Shown: positions 41,450-50,220 of the stretch, piece after piece
How the letters are laid out: every line of letters starts with the position of its first letter
Position numbering within the stretch: the first letter of the stretch is position 1
Assembly: GCA_029561145.1 (NCBI GenBank)
Contig: JAKQJM010000034.1
Span: forward strand, 37,033 to 101,032
Reading direction: 5' to 3'
From: Pseudomonadota bacterium
GTDB taxonomy: Bacteria > Pseudomonadota > Gammaproteobacteria > Xanthomonadales > Rhodanobacteraceae
DNA length: 64,000 nucleotides
The notes under the pieces: generated by a model
Told to the model about the DNA's origin: nothing
Databases searched by the model: none
What the model saw: only the letters and a program-made list of their open reading frames with translations
Program-made: the position numbers and the translations under genes

Positions 41450-42319
41450 ATGACGACGCCGCAATCGACCCATCTGCGAGGGATCGCGTTCATGCTCGGC
41501 GCGGTCGCCGCGTTCTCGCTGATGGATGTCTGCCTCAAACTGCTCTCCCCGCATTACCCGGCCATGCAGGTGGCCGCCTTGCGCGGCTTGACGTCGGTGC
41601 CGCTGGTCCTGCTCTGGATCGCATTCAGCGGTGGATTCCGGCAGATCCTGACGCGGCGCTGGCGCCTGCATCTGCTGCGCGGGCTGCTCGCGGTGCTGAT
41701 GTTGTCGTCATTCTCGTTCGCCTTGCGCGACCTGCCGCTGGCTGAAGCCTATTCACTGTTCTTCGTCGCTCCACTGATGGTCACCGCGCTCGCTGTGCCG
41801 CTGCTCGGCGAGCGCGTCGGTTGGCGGCGCTGGATCGCGATCGGCGTCGGGCTTGGCGGGGTACTGATCGTGCTGCGGCCCGATGCGGCGCGCATGGCCA
41901 GTCTCGGCAGCATCGCCGTGCTGGTTGCCGCGGCGGCCTACTCGCTGTCGGCAATCACCGTGCGCGCGCTCGGCAAGACCGACTCGACCCAGAGCATGGT
42001 GTTCTGGATGATCAGCCTGCTGACCGTGTTCGCGGTCGCAGCGGCGTGGAACGACTGGGTCGCCGTGCGTTTCGAGCATTGGTCGATCCTGATGGTGCTG
42101 TCGATCAGCGGCGCGCTTGGCCAGTACGCGGTCACCGAGGCGTTCAAGCATGGCGATGTCTCGATCATTGCCCCGTTCGACTATACCGCCCTGATCTGGG
42201 GCGTGCTTTTCGATTGGCTGATCTGGCACACGCTGCCCGATCGGATGATGGTGATGGGTGCCACGATCATCATTGCCAGCGGCGTCTACCTGATCCGTCG
42301 CGGGAACACGCCGCACTGA
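41450..42319 (+). CDS. EamA/RhaT-family (DMT) permease
   Basis: This 289-residue protein has ten predicted helices in two EamA repeats. The first is recognisable by 'KLLSPHYPAMQVAALRGLTS' and 'PLAEAYSLFFVAPLMVTALA'; the second contains 'ALGQYAVTEAFKHGDVSIIA' and 'IIIASGVYLIRRG'. Such proteins export metabolites through the inner membrane. It is distinct from the EamA protein at 4301-5224 in sequence and neighbours. Substrate unknown. Confidence 0.88.
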   Translation: MTTPQSTHLRGIAFMLGAVAAFSLMDVCLKLLSPHYPAMQVAALRGLTSVPLVLLWIAFSGGFRQILTRRWRLHLLRGLLAVLMLSSFSFALRDLPLAEAYSLFFVAPLMVTALAVPLLGERVGWRRWIAIGVGLGGVLIVLRPDAARMASLGSIAVLVAAAAYSLSAITVRALGKTDSTQSMVFWMISLLTVFAVAAAWNDWVAVRFEHWSILMVLSISGALGQYAVTEAFKHGDVSIIAPFDYTALIWGVLFDWLIWHTLPDRMMVMGATIIIASGVYLIRRGNTPH

Positions 42320-42472
42320 GGTGTCGGTACTTCGGCCGCTCGAATCGGGTGATTTTCCTGAACGCCACAAACACCACTGACGAGCAGTTTATTTTGCGTG
42401 CATGCGCGAACGGGCAAGGTGAATCCGGCTGGGCTGCGTCGCAGTCCCGGCAACTCACCAGGAGATCACGCA

Positions 42473-42670
42473 ATGAACGAAGATCGCATCCAGGGCAAGT
42501 GGAAACAACTCAAGGGCAGCATCCAGGAGAAGTGGGGCAAGCTCACAAACGATGATCTCGATGTCGCCGAAGGCAACACCGAATATCTGGCCGGCAAGAT
42601 CCAGGAACGCTATGGCATGGCCAAGGATGATGCGAAGAACGCGGCAAAGGAGTTTGAACGCTCACTTTGA
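42473..42670 (+). CDS. CsbD-family stress protein
   Basis: The 65-residue acidic protein has the CsbD pattern: '[20 protein letters not shown]' at the N terminus, then '[20 protein letters not shown]'. AGGAG is 9 nt upstream of the ATG. CsbD proteins are induced by general stress in many bacteria, but their molecular function is unknown. A strong hairpin terminator follows 20 nt after the stop, so the gene is monocistronic. Confidence 0.92.
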   Translation: MNEDRIQGKWKQLKGSIQEKWGKLTNDDLDVAEGNTEYLAGKIQERYGMAKDDAKNAAKEFERSL

Positions 42671-42690
42671 TGCCGGCGAAGTCCCGGCCG

Positions 42691-42720
42691 CATCAAACCC
42701 CGAGGAATCGGGGTTTGATG
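42691..42720. terminator. Strong hairpin terminator after the CsbD gene
   Basis: CATCAAACCCCGA and TCGGGGTTTGATG form a perfect 13-bp stem with a GGAA loop. The GGGGTTTG arm resembles an intrinsic terminator, although the T run is short. Confidence 0.8.
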
Positions 42721-42971
42721 CTTGATGCGGGCGGGCCCATGCACGCGACCAAGCCGGTTCCTGCGTGCCGCCATGGCGGAAACAGCTCAGGCAGGAATCG
42801 ATTGGACGACGATCGCAGGACCGCGGCGCCTTCAAGTCCGCCTGCATGCCCGATCACGAATCCACGGATGCGGCGATCGAGCCGCTCGTATTCGCGCACC
42901 CGACCTGCGCGCATCGCTACACCCGGGCCGGCATCCATCGGATCAGCTACCCGAACCCGTCGCTGCCTTGA
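42721..42971. other. Short intergenic region, no gene supported
   Basis: This 251-nt stretch lies between the CsbD terminator and the end of the flavoprotein gene on the minus strand. A small plus-strand frame from 42846 (MPDHESTDAAIE..., 41 residues) ends at 42971 and lacks a clear ribosome-binding site. It is not accepted as a gene. Confidence 0.4.
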
Positions 42972-44597
42972 TCAGGCAGACCTGCCCACCGACTTGCCGA
43001 TCGAACGCGCAACCGCTTCGGCTACACGTATTCCATCGACTGCTGCGGACAGGATGCCTCCCGCGTAACCGGCGCCTTCGCCAGCAGGAAACAGGCCAAC
43101 GGTGTTGAGGCTCTGCAGATCATCGTCGTTGCGCTTGATGCGTATCGGCGAGGAGGTGCGGGTCTCCACGGCGGTCAGCAGCGCATCGTGCTGGTTGAAG
43201 CCGCGGATCTGCCTGTCAAATGCCGGGATCGCTTCGCGCATCGCCTCCAGGGCAAAGCCGGGCAGGGTGGATGACAGGTCGCACAGGTGCATGCCGGGCC
43301 GGTAGGAAGGCAGGACGCTGCCGAAACTGCTTGATGCCCGACCCTTGACGAAGTCTCCAACCAGTTGGCCGGGCGCATCGTAGTTCGATCCGCCGAGGAC
43401 GAAGGCACGCTCCTCCCAGTGACGCTGGAAGGCGATGCCGGCCAGCGGGTCGCCGGGGTAGTCCTGCGGCGTGATGCCGACAACGATGGCGCTGTTCGCA
43501 TTGCGTTCATCGCGCGAATACTGGCTCATGCCATTCGTTACCAGCCGCCCCGGTTCCGATGCCGCAGCGACGACGGTTCCGCCCGGGCACATGCAGAAGC
43601 TGTACACCGCGCGTCCATTGCGCGCGTGGTGGACGAGCTTGTAGTCCGCAGCACCGAGCTGCGCATGGCCGGCACTCGGTCCGTAACGGGCGCGGTCGAT
43701 CAGTGACTGCGCATGCTCGATGCGGCATCCGATCGAGAACGGTTTGGCTTCGACGTACACGCCGCGCGCATGCAGCATCTCGAAGGTGTCGCGCGCGCTG
43801 TGGCCGATCGCGAGGATCACGTGATCCGCGCGGACCTCGTTGCCGTTGGCAAGCACGACGCCACGCACGCGACCGCTCTCGATCAGGAGATCGTCGACCT
43901 TGCTCGAGAAGCGGAACTCACCGCCCAGGCTCTCGATGCTCGCACGCATGTGCTCGACCATCTTGACCAGCCGGAACGTGCCGATATGGGGTTTGCTAAG
44001 GATGAGGATTTCCTCGGGCGCGCCGGCCTTGACGAATTCGGTCAGCACTTTCCGTCCATAGTGGTGAGGATCCTTGATCTGGCTGTACAGCTTGCCGTCC
44101 GAGAACGTGCCGGCACCGCCTTCGCCGAACTGCACATTCGATTCGGGATCGAGCACGCTCTTGCGCCAGAATCCCCAGGTATCGCGGGTGCGTTCGCGCA
44201 CGGCCTTGCCGCGCTCGAGAATCAGCGGGCGCAGTCCCATTTGCGCGAGCACGAGGGCAGCGAGGATTCCGCAGGGTCCGGTTCCGATCACGACGGGGCG
44301 CGGCGTCGAAGGCGGCAACGTCGCGTTGCGCAGGACGAACTTGTACGTCGTATCCGGCGTCGGGATCAGGTGCGGATCCTTCGCGAACCGCTCGAGCAGA
44401 TGGTCGTCACGCGTCGTGCGGATATCGACTGTATAGATGAACTGGATCGCCGACTTGCGACGCGCATCGACGCCACGGCGGAAGATCGCGACCTCGACCA
44501 GTTCACCCGGCGCCAGGCCGAGCCGGGCAGCGATTGCCGCCGGCAGTTCTTCGGCAGCATGGTCAAGTGGCAGTTTGAGTTCAGTCAGTCGCAACAT
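42972..44597 (-). CDS. FAD-dependent dehydrogenase (COG2509 type)
   Basis: The ATG at 44597 gives 541 residues. A small N-terminal ferredoxin-like domain (MLRLTELKLPLDHAAEELPA to about residue 85) precedes the FAD-binding site 'PVVIGTGPCGILAALVLAQM' near residue 100. Other conserved blocks are 'NVQFGEGGAGTFSDGKLYSQ', 'HVILAIGHSARDTFEML' and a C-terminal 'LFPAGEGAGYAGGILSAAVD'. This is the widespread but uncharacterised family of FAD-dependent proteins. The next flavoprotein gene lies 20 nt upstream on the same strand, so the two form an operon. Confidence 0.88.
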   Translation of the reverse strand: MLRLTELKLPLDHAAEELPAAIAARLGLAPGELVEVAIFRRGVDARRKSAIQFIYTVDIRTTRDDHLLERFAKDPHLIPTPDTTYKFVLRNATLPPSTPRPVVIGTGPCGILAALVLAQMGLRPLILERGKAVRERTRDTWGFWRKSVLDPESNVQFGEGGAGTFSDGKLYSQIKDPHHYGRKVLTEFVKAGAPEEILILSKPHIGTFRLVKMVEHMRASIESLGGEFRFSSKVDDLLIESGRVRGVVLANGNEVRADHVILAIGHSARDTFEMLHARGVYVEAKPFSIGCRIEHAQSLIDRARYGPSAGHAQLGAADYKLVHHARNGRAVYSFCMCPGGTVVAAASEPGRLVTNGMSQYSRDERNANSAIVVGITPQDYPGDPLAGIAFQRHWEERAFVLGGSNYDAPGQLVGDFVKGRASSSFGSVLPSYRPGMHLCDLSSTLPGFALEAMREAIPAFDRQIRGFNQHDALLTAVETRTSSPIRIKRNDDDLQSLNTVGLFPAGEGAGYAGGILSAAVDGIRVAEAVARSIGKSVGRSA

Positions 44598-44617
44598 GAG
44601 GACATCATCAGCGGGAA

Positions 44618-45799
44618 TCAGGCGGCGCTTCCGGCGGCGTGGCCCGAAGCCCAGGCCCACTGGAAATTGTAGCCGCCCAGATGACCGGTCACATCGACCA
44701 CTTCACCGATGAAGTAGAGACCGTCGACCTTTCTTGATTGCATCGTGCTCGATGAGAGCTGATCGGTATCGACACCGCCCAGTGTGACTTCCGCCGTGCG
44801 GTAGCCCTCGGTGCCGCTCGCGACAATCGGCCATGCGCACAGCGCGGCGGCAACCCTGCGCAACTCGGACTCGCGGTACTGGCGCATCGGCTTGCTGCCC
44901 AGCTGGATCTCGCAGAGTCTTTGCGCGAGACGACGCGGCAGCACATCACCAAGCACGGTCCTGAACTCGGCCGCGGGTCGCGATCGCTGCTGCTCAACAA
45001 AGAAATCGACGACATCCGTGTCCGGCAGGAGATCGATCAGCAATTCGTCGCCGGGCTGCCAGTACGAGGAAATCTGCAGGATCGCCGGACCGCTGAGGCC
45101 GCGATGGGTGATCAGCATGTCGGCCTTGAACTGCATGTCCTTGCATGAGCTGACGACGGGCAGGGCGACGCCGCTCAGGTCCTGCAATCGCTCCTGATGC
45201 TTGCCGCTCAAGGTCAGCGGGACGAGACCGGCGCGGGTCGGCAATACCTCGTGGCCGAATTGGCGGGCGAGCTCGTAGCCGAATCCGCTCGCGCCCATGC
45301 TTGGAATCGACAGGCCGCCGGTGGCGACGACCAGGGCGGCGCAATCGATCGATCCGGATCCGGTATCGAGGCGAAATCCGCCGCCGACTGCACGCACCCG
45401 ATCGACGCTGCAGCTCGTTTCGATACGGACGCCCGCGCTTGCGCATTCGTCGAGCAGCATGCGCACGATCTGCTTCGACGAGGTATCGCAGAACAGCTGG
45501 CCAAGCTCCTTCTCGTGCCAGGCGATGCCATGCGCGTCGACCATCGCAATGAAGCTCGCCGGCGTGTAGCGGGCCAGCGCCGACTTGCAGTAGTGCGGAT
45601 TGGTGGAGAGGAAATTGGCCGGCGTCGTTCCGGTATTGGTGAAATTGCAGCGCCCTCCGCCCGACATGAGGATTTTCTTGCCGACACGATTGGCGTGCTC
45701 GATGACGCGAACCCGCTTGCCGCGCCTGCCCGCGGTCAGCGCGCACATCAGCCCGGCCGCACCGCCGCCGATGATCGCGACATCGACACTTTCCGACAT
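44618..45799 (-). CDS. HI0933/YhiN-family flavoprotein
   Basis: This 393-residue FAD-binding protein has the Rossmann site 'VAIIGGGAAGLMCALTAGRR' at residues 7-26 and the family signature 'ILMSGGGRCNFTNT' near residue 44. The ending 'IGEVVDVTGHLGGYNFQWAW' is diagnostic of HI0933-like proteins. The BaiN subgroup reduces bile-acid derivatives, but most members have no known substrate. It is followed by the COG2509 flavoprotein and preceded after 4 nt by yaeQ. Confidence 0.92.
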   Translation of the reverse strand: MSESVDVAIIGGGAAGLMCALTAGRRGKRVRVIEHANRVGKKILMSGGGRCNFTNTGTTPANFLSTNPHYCKSALARYTPASFIAMVDAHGIAWHEKELGQLFCDTSSKQIVRMLLDECASAGVRIETSCSVDRVRAVGGGFRLDTGSGSIDCAALVVATGGLSIPSMGASGFGYELARQFGHEVLPTRAGLVPLTLSGKHQERLQDLSGVALPVVSSCKDMQFKADMLITHRGLSGPAILQISSYWQPGDELLIDLLPDTDVVDFFVEQQRSRPAAEFRTVLGDVLPRRLAQRLCEIQLGSKPMRQYRESELRRVAAALCAWPIVASGTEGYRTAEVTLGGVDTDQLSSSTMQSRKVDGLYFIGEVVDVTGHLGGYNFQWAWASGHAAGSAA

Positions 45800-45803
45800 T
45801 GCT

Positions 45804-46361
45804 TCAGCGCCCGGCCGACTCGGAAGTCATGCGCGGCTGCGGATCGATACCGATCACCGTCTCGCCGCTGATTATCTGCACATGGCCATCCTGGATCAGG
45901 CACTGCAGACGCAAGCCGCGCTCGGCCAGTGCTGCGAGCGCATCGACGGCACCGACCGCTATGTCGATCACGCTGAGATTTCTTGAACGCTTGAGGTCGC
46001 TGGCGGATTTGTCCCACCAGATGTCGGCACCGCGTCCACCGTAGTTGATGACGATGACCTGGCCGGCTCGTCCACAGGCCTTGCGGATCCGCGCAGGATC
46101 GGGATGACCCAGGTCGATCCACTGGGCGATGTCGCCATTGCGCTCCTTGCGCCACAGATCCGGTTCGTCGTCGACACTGAGACCCTTGCCGAACTCGAGG
46201 CGTTCATCCGCGTACAACGCGAATGCAAGCACGCGCACCATCATGCGTTCGTCGGTTTCAGACGGGTGGCGGGCAAGCGTCAGGGCATGGGTCGCGTAGT
46301 AATGCCGATCCATGTCACTGATCTGCAGCTCGATCTTGTAGATGGTGGCATTGATCGCCAT
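45804..46361 (-). CDS. yaeQ: YaeQ-family protein
   Basis: The ATG at 46361 gives 185 residues, the usual YaeQ length. The family pattern is clear: 'TIYKIELQISDMDRHYYATH' at the N terminus, 'HPSETDERMMVRVLAFALYA' and 'WIDLGHPDPARIRKACGRA'. YaeQ has a PD-(D/E)XK-like fold; its biological role is not settled. The stop lies 4 nt before the flavoprotein start. The gene is divergent from copL, with 118 nt between. Confidence 0.93.
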   Translation of the reverse strand: MAINATIYKIELQISDMDRHYYATHALTLARHPSETDERMMVRVLAFALYADERLEFGKGLSVDDEPDLWRKERNGDIAQWIDLGHPDPARIRKACGRAGQVIVINYGGRGADIWWDKSASDLKRSRNLSVIDIAVGAVDALAALAERGLRLQCLIQDGHVQIISGETVIGIDPQPRMTSESAGR

Positions 46362-46479
46362 GCGCGGACCTGGTCGGGCAAAACCGCGATTGTAGGGCCT
46401 GCGAACCCGAAAACAGGAAAGGATCGGTGCAACGCCCGGTCGGGCGCGGCTTGAAAACTTTTTTCGCGACGAGCAGTCT

Positions 46480-46899
46480 ATGCGCGTGCCTGTACTCCTG
46501 GATCCCTCGTTGCTGCGTACTGCCGCCCGATGCCTGCTCGCCCTCACGCTGTGCCTCAACGGTTTCAGCACGCTGCCATCCTTGGCGGATTCCGCCGTTG
46601 CGGCCACTGATTCCGTTGTCGCCGGTGACATGGTGCCCTGTCATGTGGGCGCAGCCGACGGCGTCGCGGACGCAAGCATCGAAATGGGCACGCAAGCCGG
46701 GAAACAGACCCGAGGCAAGAGCGATTCGTCCTGTTGCGCGAATGGCCACTGTGCTTGTGGCTGCATCGTTCCAGCCATACTGAGCGTGTCACTGCTGCCG
46801 CTCATGCCACATGCCGTTTCGCGCCCGTTGTCGACGAGTGGCGATGCGGACTTTCCGCTGGCTCGACGCAGCGTGCTTCAGCGTCCCCCAATCGCCTGA
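46480..46899 (+). CDS. copL: CopL-family metal-binding regulatory protein
   Basis: The 139-residue protein has an N-terminal signal-like hydrophobic segment (LLALTLCLNGFSTLPSLA). A cysteine-rich centre follows ('SCCANGHCACGC', residues 84-95), as in CopL of Xanthomonas. 'MVPCHVG' adds another potential ligand set. In Xanthomonas, copL precedes copAB and is needed for copper-induced expression. Here it precedes a TolC-like protein and a multicopper oxidase, which fits copper response. How CopL senses metal is not settled. Confidence 0.8.
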   Translation: MRVPVLLDPSLLRTAARCLLALTLCLNGFSTLPSLADSAVAATDSVVAGDMVPCHVGAADGVADASIEMGTQAGKQTRGKSDSSCCANGHCACGCIVPAILSVSLLPLMPHAVSRPLSTSGDADFPLARRSVLQRPPIA

Positions 46900-47012
46900 C
46901 TCCGGGTTGACGAGCCGCGCTCTCGTCGATGCGGCGCGCCTTCGGGCACGCCTTGCAGTCCTTGCTTGCCGTTGATCGGGACGCGTCACGCGTCTGCAGG
47001 TCGCGACGGTCC

Positions 47013-48743
47013 ATGAGAATCGAAATGAATCGAGTGCTACTACGGCTGCCTTTGGCGGCTCTTATGCTCATCCTGGCGAGTTGCGTGTCGGTCTCGCGCC
47101 GGGAAGGCGCCGAACACGTCCAGTCGCTGGTCGAGGCGCGTGTCGCAAATACCCGCTTGTGGAAAGGCGACAACGCATCAGCGGCCATTGACGCGCGGCT
47201 CGCGGAGCTCATCGCCACGCCACTGACGGTCGAGTCCGCCCGCCAGATCGCGGTGATGAGGAATCCGCAGATCGTCGCGGAATATGCTCGCCTCGGGATC
47301 GCCCAGGCTGACGTGGTCGACGCCAGTCGAATCGCAAACCCGAGTTTCGGTGGCTCGGCGCTCAGGGACGGTGGTCCGGCAAAAATCACGATGAGTCTGA
47401 GTCTGCCGCTTGCCGACCTGCTCCTGCTGCCTTCGAGGCGCCGGTTCGCCGAAGCCGGGTACGTCCGTGCCCAGCAGCTCATCGCCGCGCAGTTGATCAC
47501 GCTCGCCTCCGATATCAGCCAGGCCTGGTACGAAGCCGCCGGAGCGCAACAGGTAGCGGCCATGCGCGACGCGGTTTCGCGGGCTGCCGCGGCTTCGGCC
47601 GAACTCGCCAGGCGCTACCACGAAGCGGGAAACATCAGCGCGCTCGAATTCGAGCTGGAACAGGCTGCCGCGAGTCAGGCACGCCTTGCCTCGGCGGCAG
47701 CCAGGGCCGAATCGGTGCGCGCACGCCTTGCCCTCAACAGCCGGATGGGACTCTCGGGTGCGATGGCATCAAACTGGACGCTGGACGTTCCGCTGGCGGC
47801 GCCGGCAAGCGATGAGGAGGGTCTTGAAACCCTGCAGTCACTCGCGCGGGAGAATCGCCTGGATCTGCTCGCTGCGCACCGCCAGGTCGACCTGCTCGAA
47901 GATGTCGTCGATACGGTAAAGCGTTGGCGCCTGATCGGAAACATCGATGTCGGTGTCGAACGCGAACGGGAGTCCGATGGAGCACGACTGACCGGCCCAA
48001 CCCTGTCGCTCGCCGTGCCGTTGTTCAACCAGGGCCAGGCGGCAGTTGCCCGTGCGGAAGCGCAACTTGAAGTCGCCCGCGGCGATCTTGCCCTGCTCGA
48101 ACTGCAGATCGACAACGAGGTCCGGCTCGGCAAGGAACGCGTCTCTGCGATGCGCGACATCGCCGAGGATTATCGCGTGGCACTCGTCCCGCAACGCGAG
48201 GCCATCGTCAGATACCAGGCCGAGCGCAACAACTACATGCTGATCGGCGCCTTTGAACTCCTGCGCTCCAGACAGCAGGAGTTCGACGCCTACGAGGGCT
48301 ATCTGGATGCCGTGCGCGACTACTGGGTGGCCCGGAACGAACTGAGCAAGGCGATAGGCACGAGTTTGCCAAGCGATGCATCGGTCAAGGCCAGGGTGAT
48401 CGGTGTCGATGCAATCCTCGCGCCGCCCGTCGATCCCGGCATGCAGCACGGACAGCACGGCGAGACCATGCCAGAGGCCGCGCACGACGACCACTCCGGC
48501 CACGACATGTCGAAAATGACGCCGACGACGCCCGCGGCAGTACCCGCACCGCATCGAACCGGGCCCTCGTCGAACCCGGATCTCCCACCGCGCGACACCG
48601 GCAACGTGGATTCCGCTGAACCCGTCACGGATCCGCCGCAGGACATCAAGGCCATCGACCACCACGGTCATGAAGGACACGAACCGATGCCGACACCCAG
48701 CCCTGCGCAAACAGGAAACGAAAAGCCCGGAGAACTTCCATGA
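47013..48743 (+). CDS. TolC-family outer-membrane efflux lipoprotein with His-rich tail
   Basis: The ATG at 47013 gives 576 residues (an ATG at 47025 is an alternative). The signal ends in a lipobox (LILASC). Two TolC-type repeats follow, with long helices ('EFELEQAAASQARLASAAAR', 'AVARAEAQLEVARGDLALLE') and strand segments such as 'TLSLAVPLFNQGQ'. The last 100 residues are rich in His, Met and Asp (HGQHGE, HDDHSGHDMS, HHGHEGHE), suggesting metal binding. It lies between copL and the multicopper oxidase. No inner-membrane pump or adaptor gene is adjacent. Confidence 0.83.
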   Translation: MRIEMNRVLLRLPLAALMLILASCVSVSRREGAEHVQSLVEARVANTRLWKGDNASAAIDARLAELIATPLTVESARQIAVMRNPQIVAEYARLGIAQADVVDASRIANPSFGGSALRDGGPAKITMSLSLPLADLLLLPSRRRFAEAGYVRAQQLIAAQLITLASDISQAWYEAAGAQQVAAMRDAVSRAAAASAELARRYHEAGNISALEFELEQAAASQARLASAAARAESVRARLALNSRMGLSGAMASNWTLDVPLAAPASDEEGLETLQSLARENRLDLLAAHRQVDLLEDVVDTVKRWRLIGNIDVGVERERESDGARLTGPTLSLAVPLFNQGQAAVARAEAQLEVARGDLALLELQIDNEVRLGKERVSAMRDIAEDYRVALVPQREAIVRYQAERNNYMLIGAFELLRSRQQEFDAYEGYLDAVRDYWVARNELSKAIGTSLPSDASVKARVIGVDAILAPPVDPGMQHGQHGETMPEAAHDDHSGHDMSKMTPTTPAAVPAPHRTGPSSNPDLPPRDTGNVDSAEPVTDPPQDIKAIDHHGHEGHEPMPTPSPAQTGNEKPGELP

Positions 48744-48822
48744 ACCTGCTTCACCTGCCGCGCGCGCGCGCTGCCTGGTTTTCCCTCATCACGGAGTCAA
48801 AGCATGCACGAGGTGCAGCATG
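48740..48822 (+). CDS. Possible 27-residue coupling ORF between efflux and oxidase genes
   Basis: This frame begins in the stop of the TolC-like gene (ATGA at 48740) and ends in the start of the oxidase gene (ATGA at 48820). It reads MNLLHLPRARAAWFSLITES followed by KHARGAA. Both junctions are 4-nt overlaps, so ribosomes could pass through it to the oxidase start. It is not in the ORF track. It could equally be chance. Confidence 0.35.
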
Positions 48823-50220
48823 ACCAGCCGACGCGATCTCCTGCAGCTGATGAGTATTGGCGGTGCCGGATTGCTGGCTGGCACGAGCCGGCCGGTCTCG
48901 GCCCAGCACGCGGATCATGCGCTCGATGCGGTCACGAATGCGGAGGCGAAGCCGGCATCGGCAGGCCGCACGGGTCAGGGCTATCGACCGGTGCGCACCT
49001 TGAACGGCTGGACCCTGCCGTTCCGCATGAACAACGGCGTCAAGGAATTCCACCTGGTCGCCGAGGAAATCGACCATGAGTTCGCGCCGGGATCACGCGC
49101 CAAATGCTGGGGCTACAACGGCACGACACCGGGGCCGACCCTTGAGGCCGTCGAAGGCGACCGCGTGCGCATCTTCGTGACGAACCGACTGGCCGAAGGC
49201 ACCTCGGTCCATTGGCACGGCATCGACTTGCCGAATGGCCTTGATGGCGTCAGCGGATTGAACCAGACGCCGATCGCGCCAGGCGAAACCTATGCCTACG
49301 AGTTCACCCTCAAGCAGCACGGCACGCACATGTATCACCCGCATGCCGATGAAATGACCCAGATGGCCTTCGGCATGATGGGCATGTTCATCATCCATCC
49401 GCAGGCTGGCGAAGAACTGGCCATCGATCGCGACTATTGCTTCATGCTGCACAACTGGGCGCTGCATCCGGGCACCTATCGTCCCGATCCCAGCATCATG
49501 CTCGATTTCGATTTGTGGACCTTCAACTCGAAATCATTTCCGGCCATCGAACACCTCGTGATGCGCACCGGTGAGCGCATGCGTATGCGCATCGGCAACC
49601 TGTCGATGTGGAATCACCCGATCCACCTGCACAGCAATCCTTTCTGGGTGACCGGTTCCGACGGCGGGCGCTGGCCGCGATCGCAATGGCGACGCGAAGT
49701 GACGGAAATCGTCGGCGTGGGACAGATGCGCGATATCGAGTTCGTCGCGACCGAGCCTGGCGATTGGGCCTTGCACTGCCACATGGCGCACCACACGATG
49801 GGCCCGATGGGGCATGGCATTCCGAATCCGGTCGGCGTGGACCCTTCCGGTGTCGAGAACGAGATCCGCAAGCTGCTGCCAGGCTACATGGCGATGGGGA
49901 AGAACGGCATGACCGAACATGCCGCGCATGTCGCGATGGGCATGAAGGGACCAGCCAACACCCTGCCGATGATGGATGGCCAGGGTCAGTTCGGAAACAT
50001 CCACATGGGTGGCATGTTCACCGTCGTGAAGGTGCGCGACGACCTCGCTGCCGATGACTATCGCGATACGGGCTGGTATCGGCATCCACCTGACAAGATG
50101 GCGCGGCGGGTAAGCACGGATCCGGATTTCGGCACGCCGCATCGCCGATCGACTGGCGTCAAGGTCGAGCTGCCGCGCGCTGGAGTCGAGCCGCTGGCTA
50201 GGCCCGCCGATCGCTCGTGA
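48820..50220 (+). CDS. Multicopper oxidase (copper-resistance type)
   Basis: The ATG at 48820 gives 466 residues. A twin-arginine signal (TSRRDLLQLMSIGGAGLLAG) sends the folded protein to the periplasm. All four copper motifs are present: 'SVHWHGIDLPNG', 'GTHMYHPHADE', 'HPIHLHSNPFWV' and 'ALHCHMAHHTMGPMGHG', covering type 1 and the trinuclear centre. The C-terminal part is Met-rich (HMGGMFTVV, MAMGKNGM). It probably oxidises Cu(I) in the periplasm, like CopA/CueO, but is shorter than typical CopA. Its last 23 nt overlap the convergent aquaporin gene. Confidence 0.92.
   Translation: MTSRRDLLQLMSIGGAGLLAGTSRPVSAQHADHALDAVTNAEAKPASAGRTGQGYRPVRTLNGWTLPFRMNNGVKEFHLVAEEIDHEFAPGSRAKCWGYNGTTPGPTLEAVEGDRVRIFVTNRLAEGTSVHWHGIDLPNGLDGVSGLNQTPIAPGETYAYEFTLKQHGTHMYHPHADEMTQMAFGMMGMFIIHPQAGEELAIDRDYCFMLHNWALHPGTYRPDPSIMLDFDLWTFNSKSFPAIEHLVMRTGERMRMRIGNLSMWNHPIHLHSNPFWVTGSDGGRWPRSQWRREVTEIVGVGQMRDIEFVATEPGDWALHCHMAHHTMGPMGHGIPNPVGVDPSGVENEIRKLLPGYMAMGKNGMTEHAAHVAMGMKGPANTLPMMDGQGQFGNIHMGGMFTVVKVRDDLAADDYRDTGWYRHPPDKMARRVSTDPDFGTPHRRSTGVKVELPRAGVEPLARPADRS

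Noticed and set aside
42846-42971. 41-codon ORF after the CsbD terminator
   Set aside because: No ribosome-binding site or family resemblance; it directly follows a strong terminator without a visible promoter.
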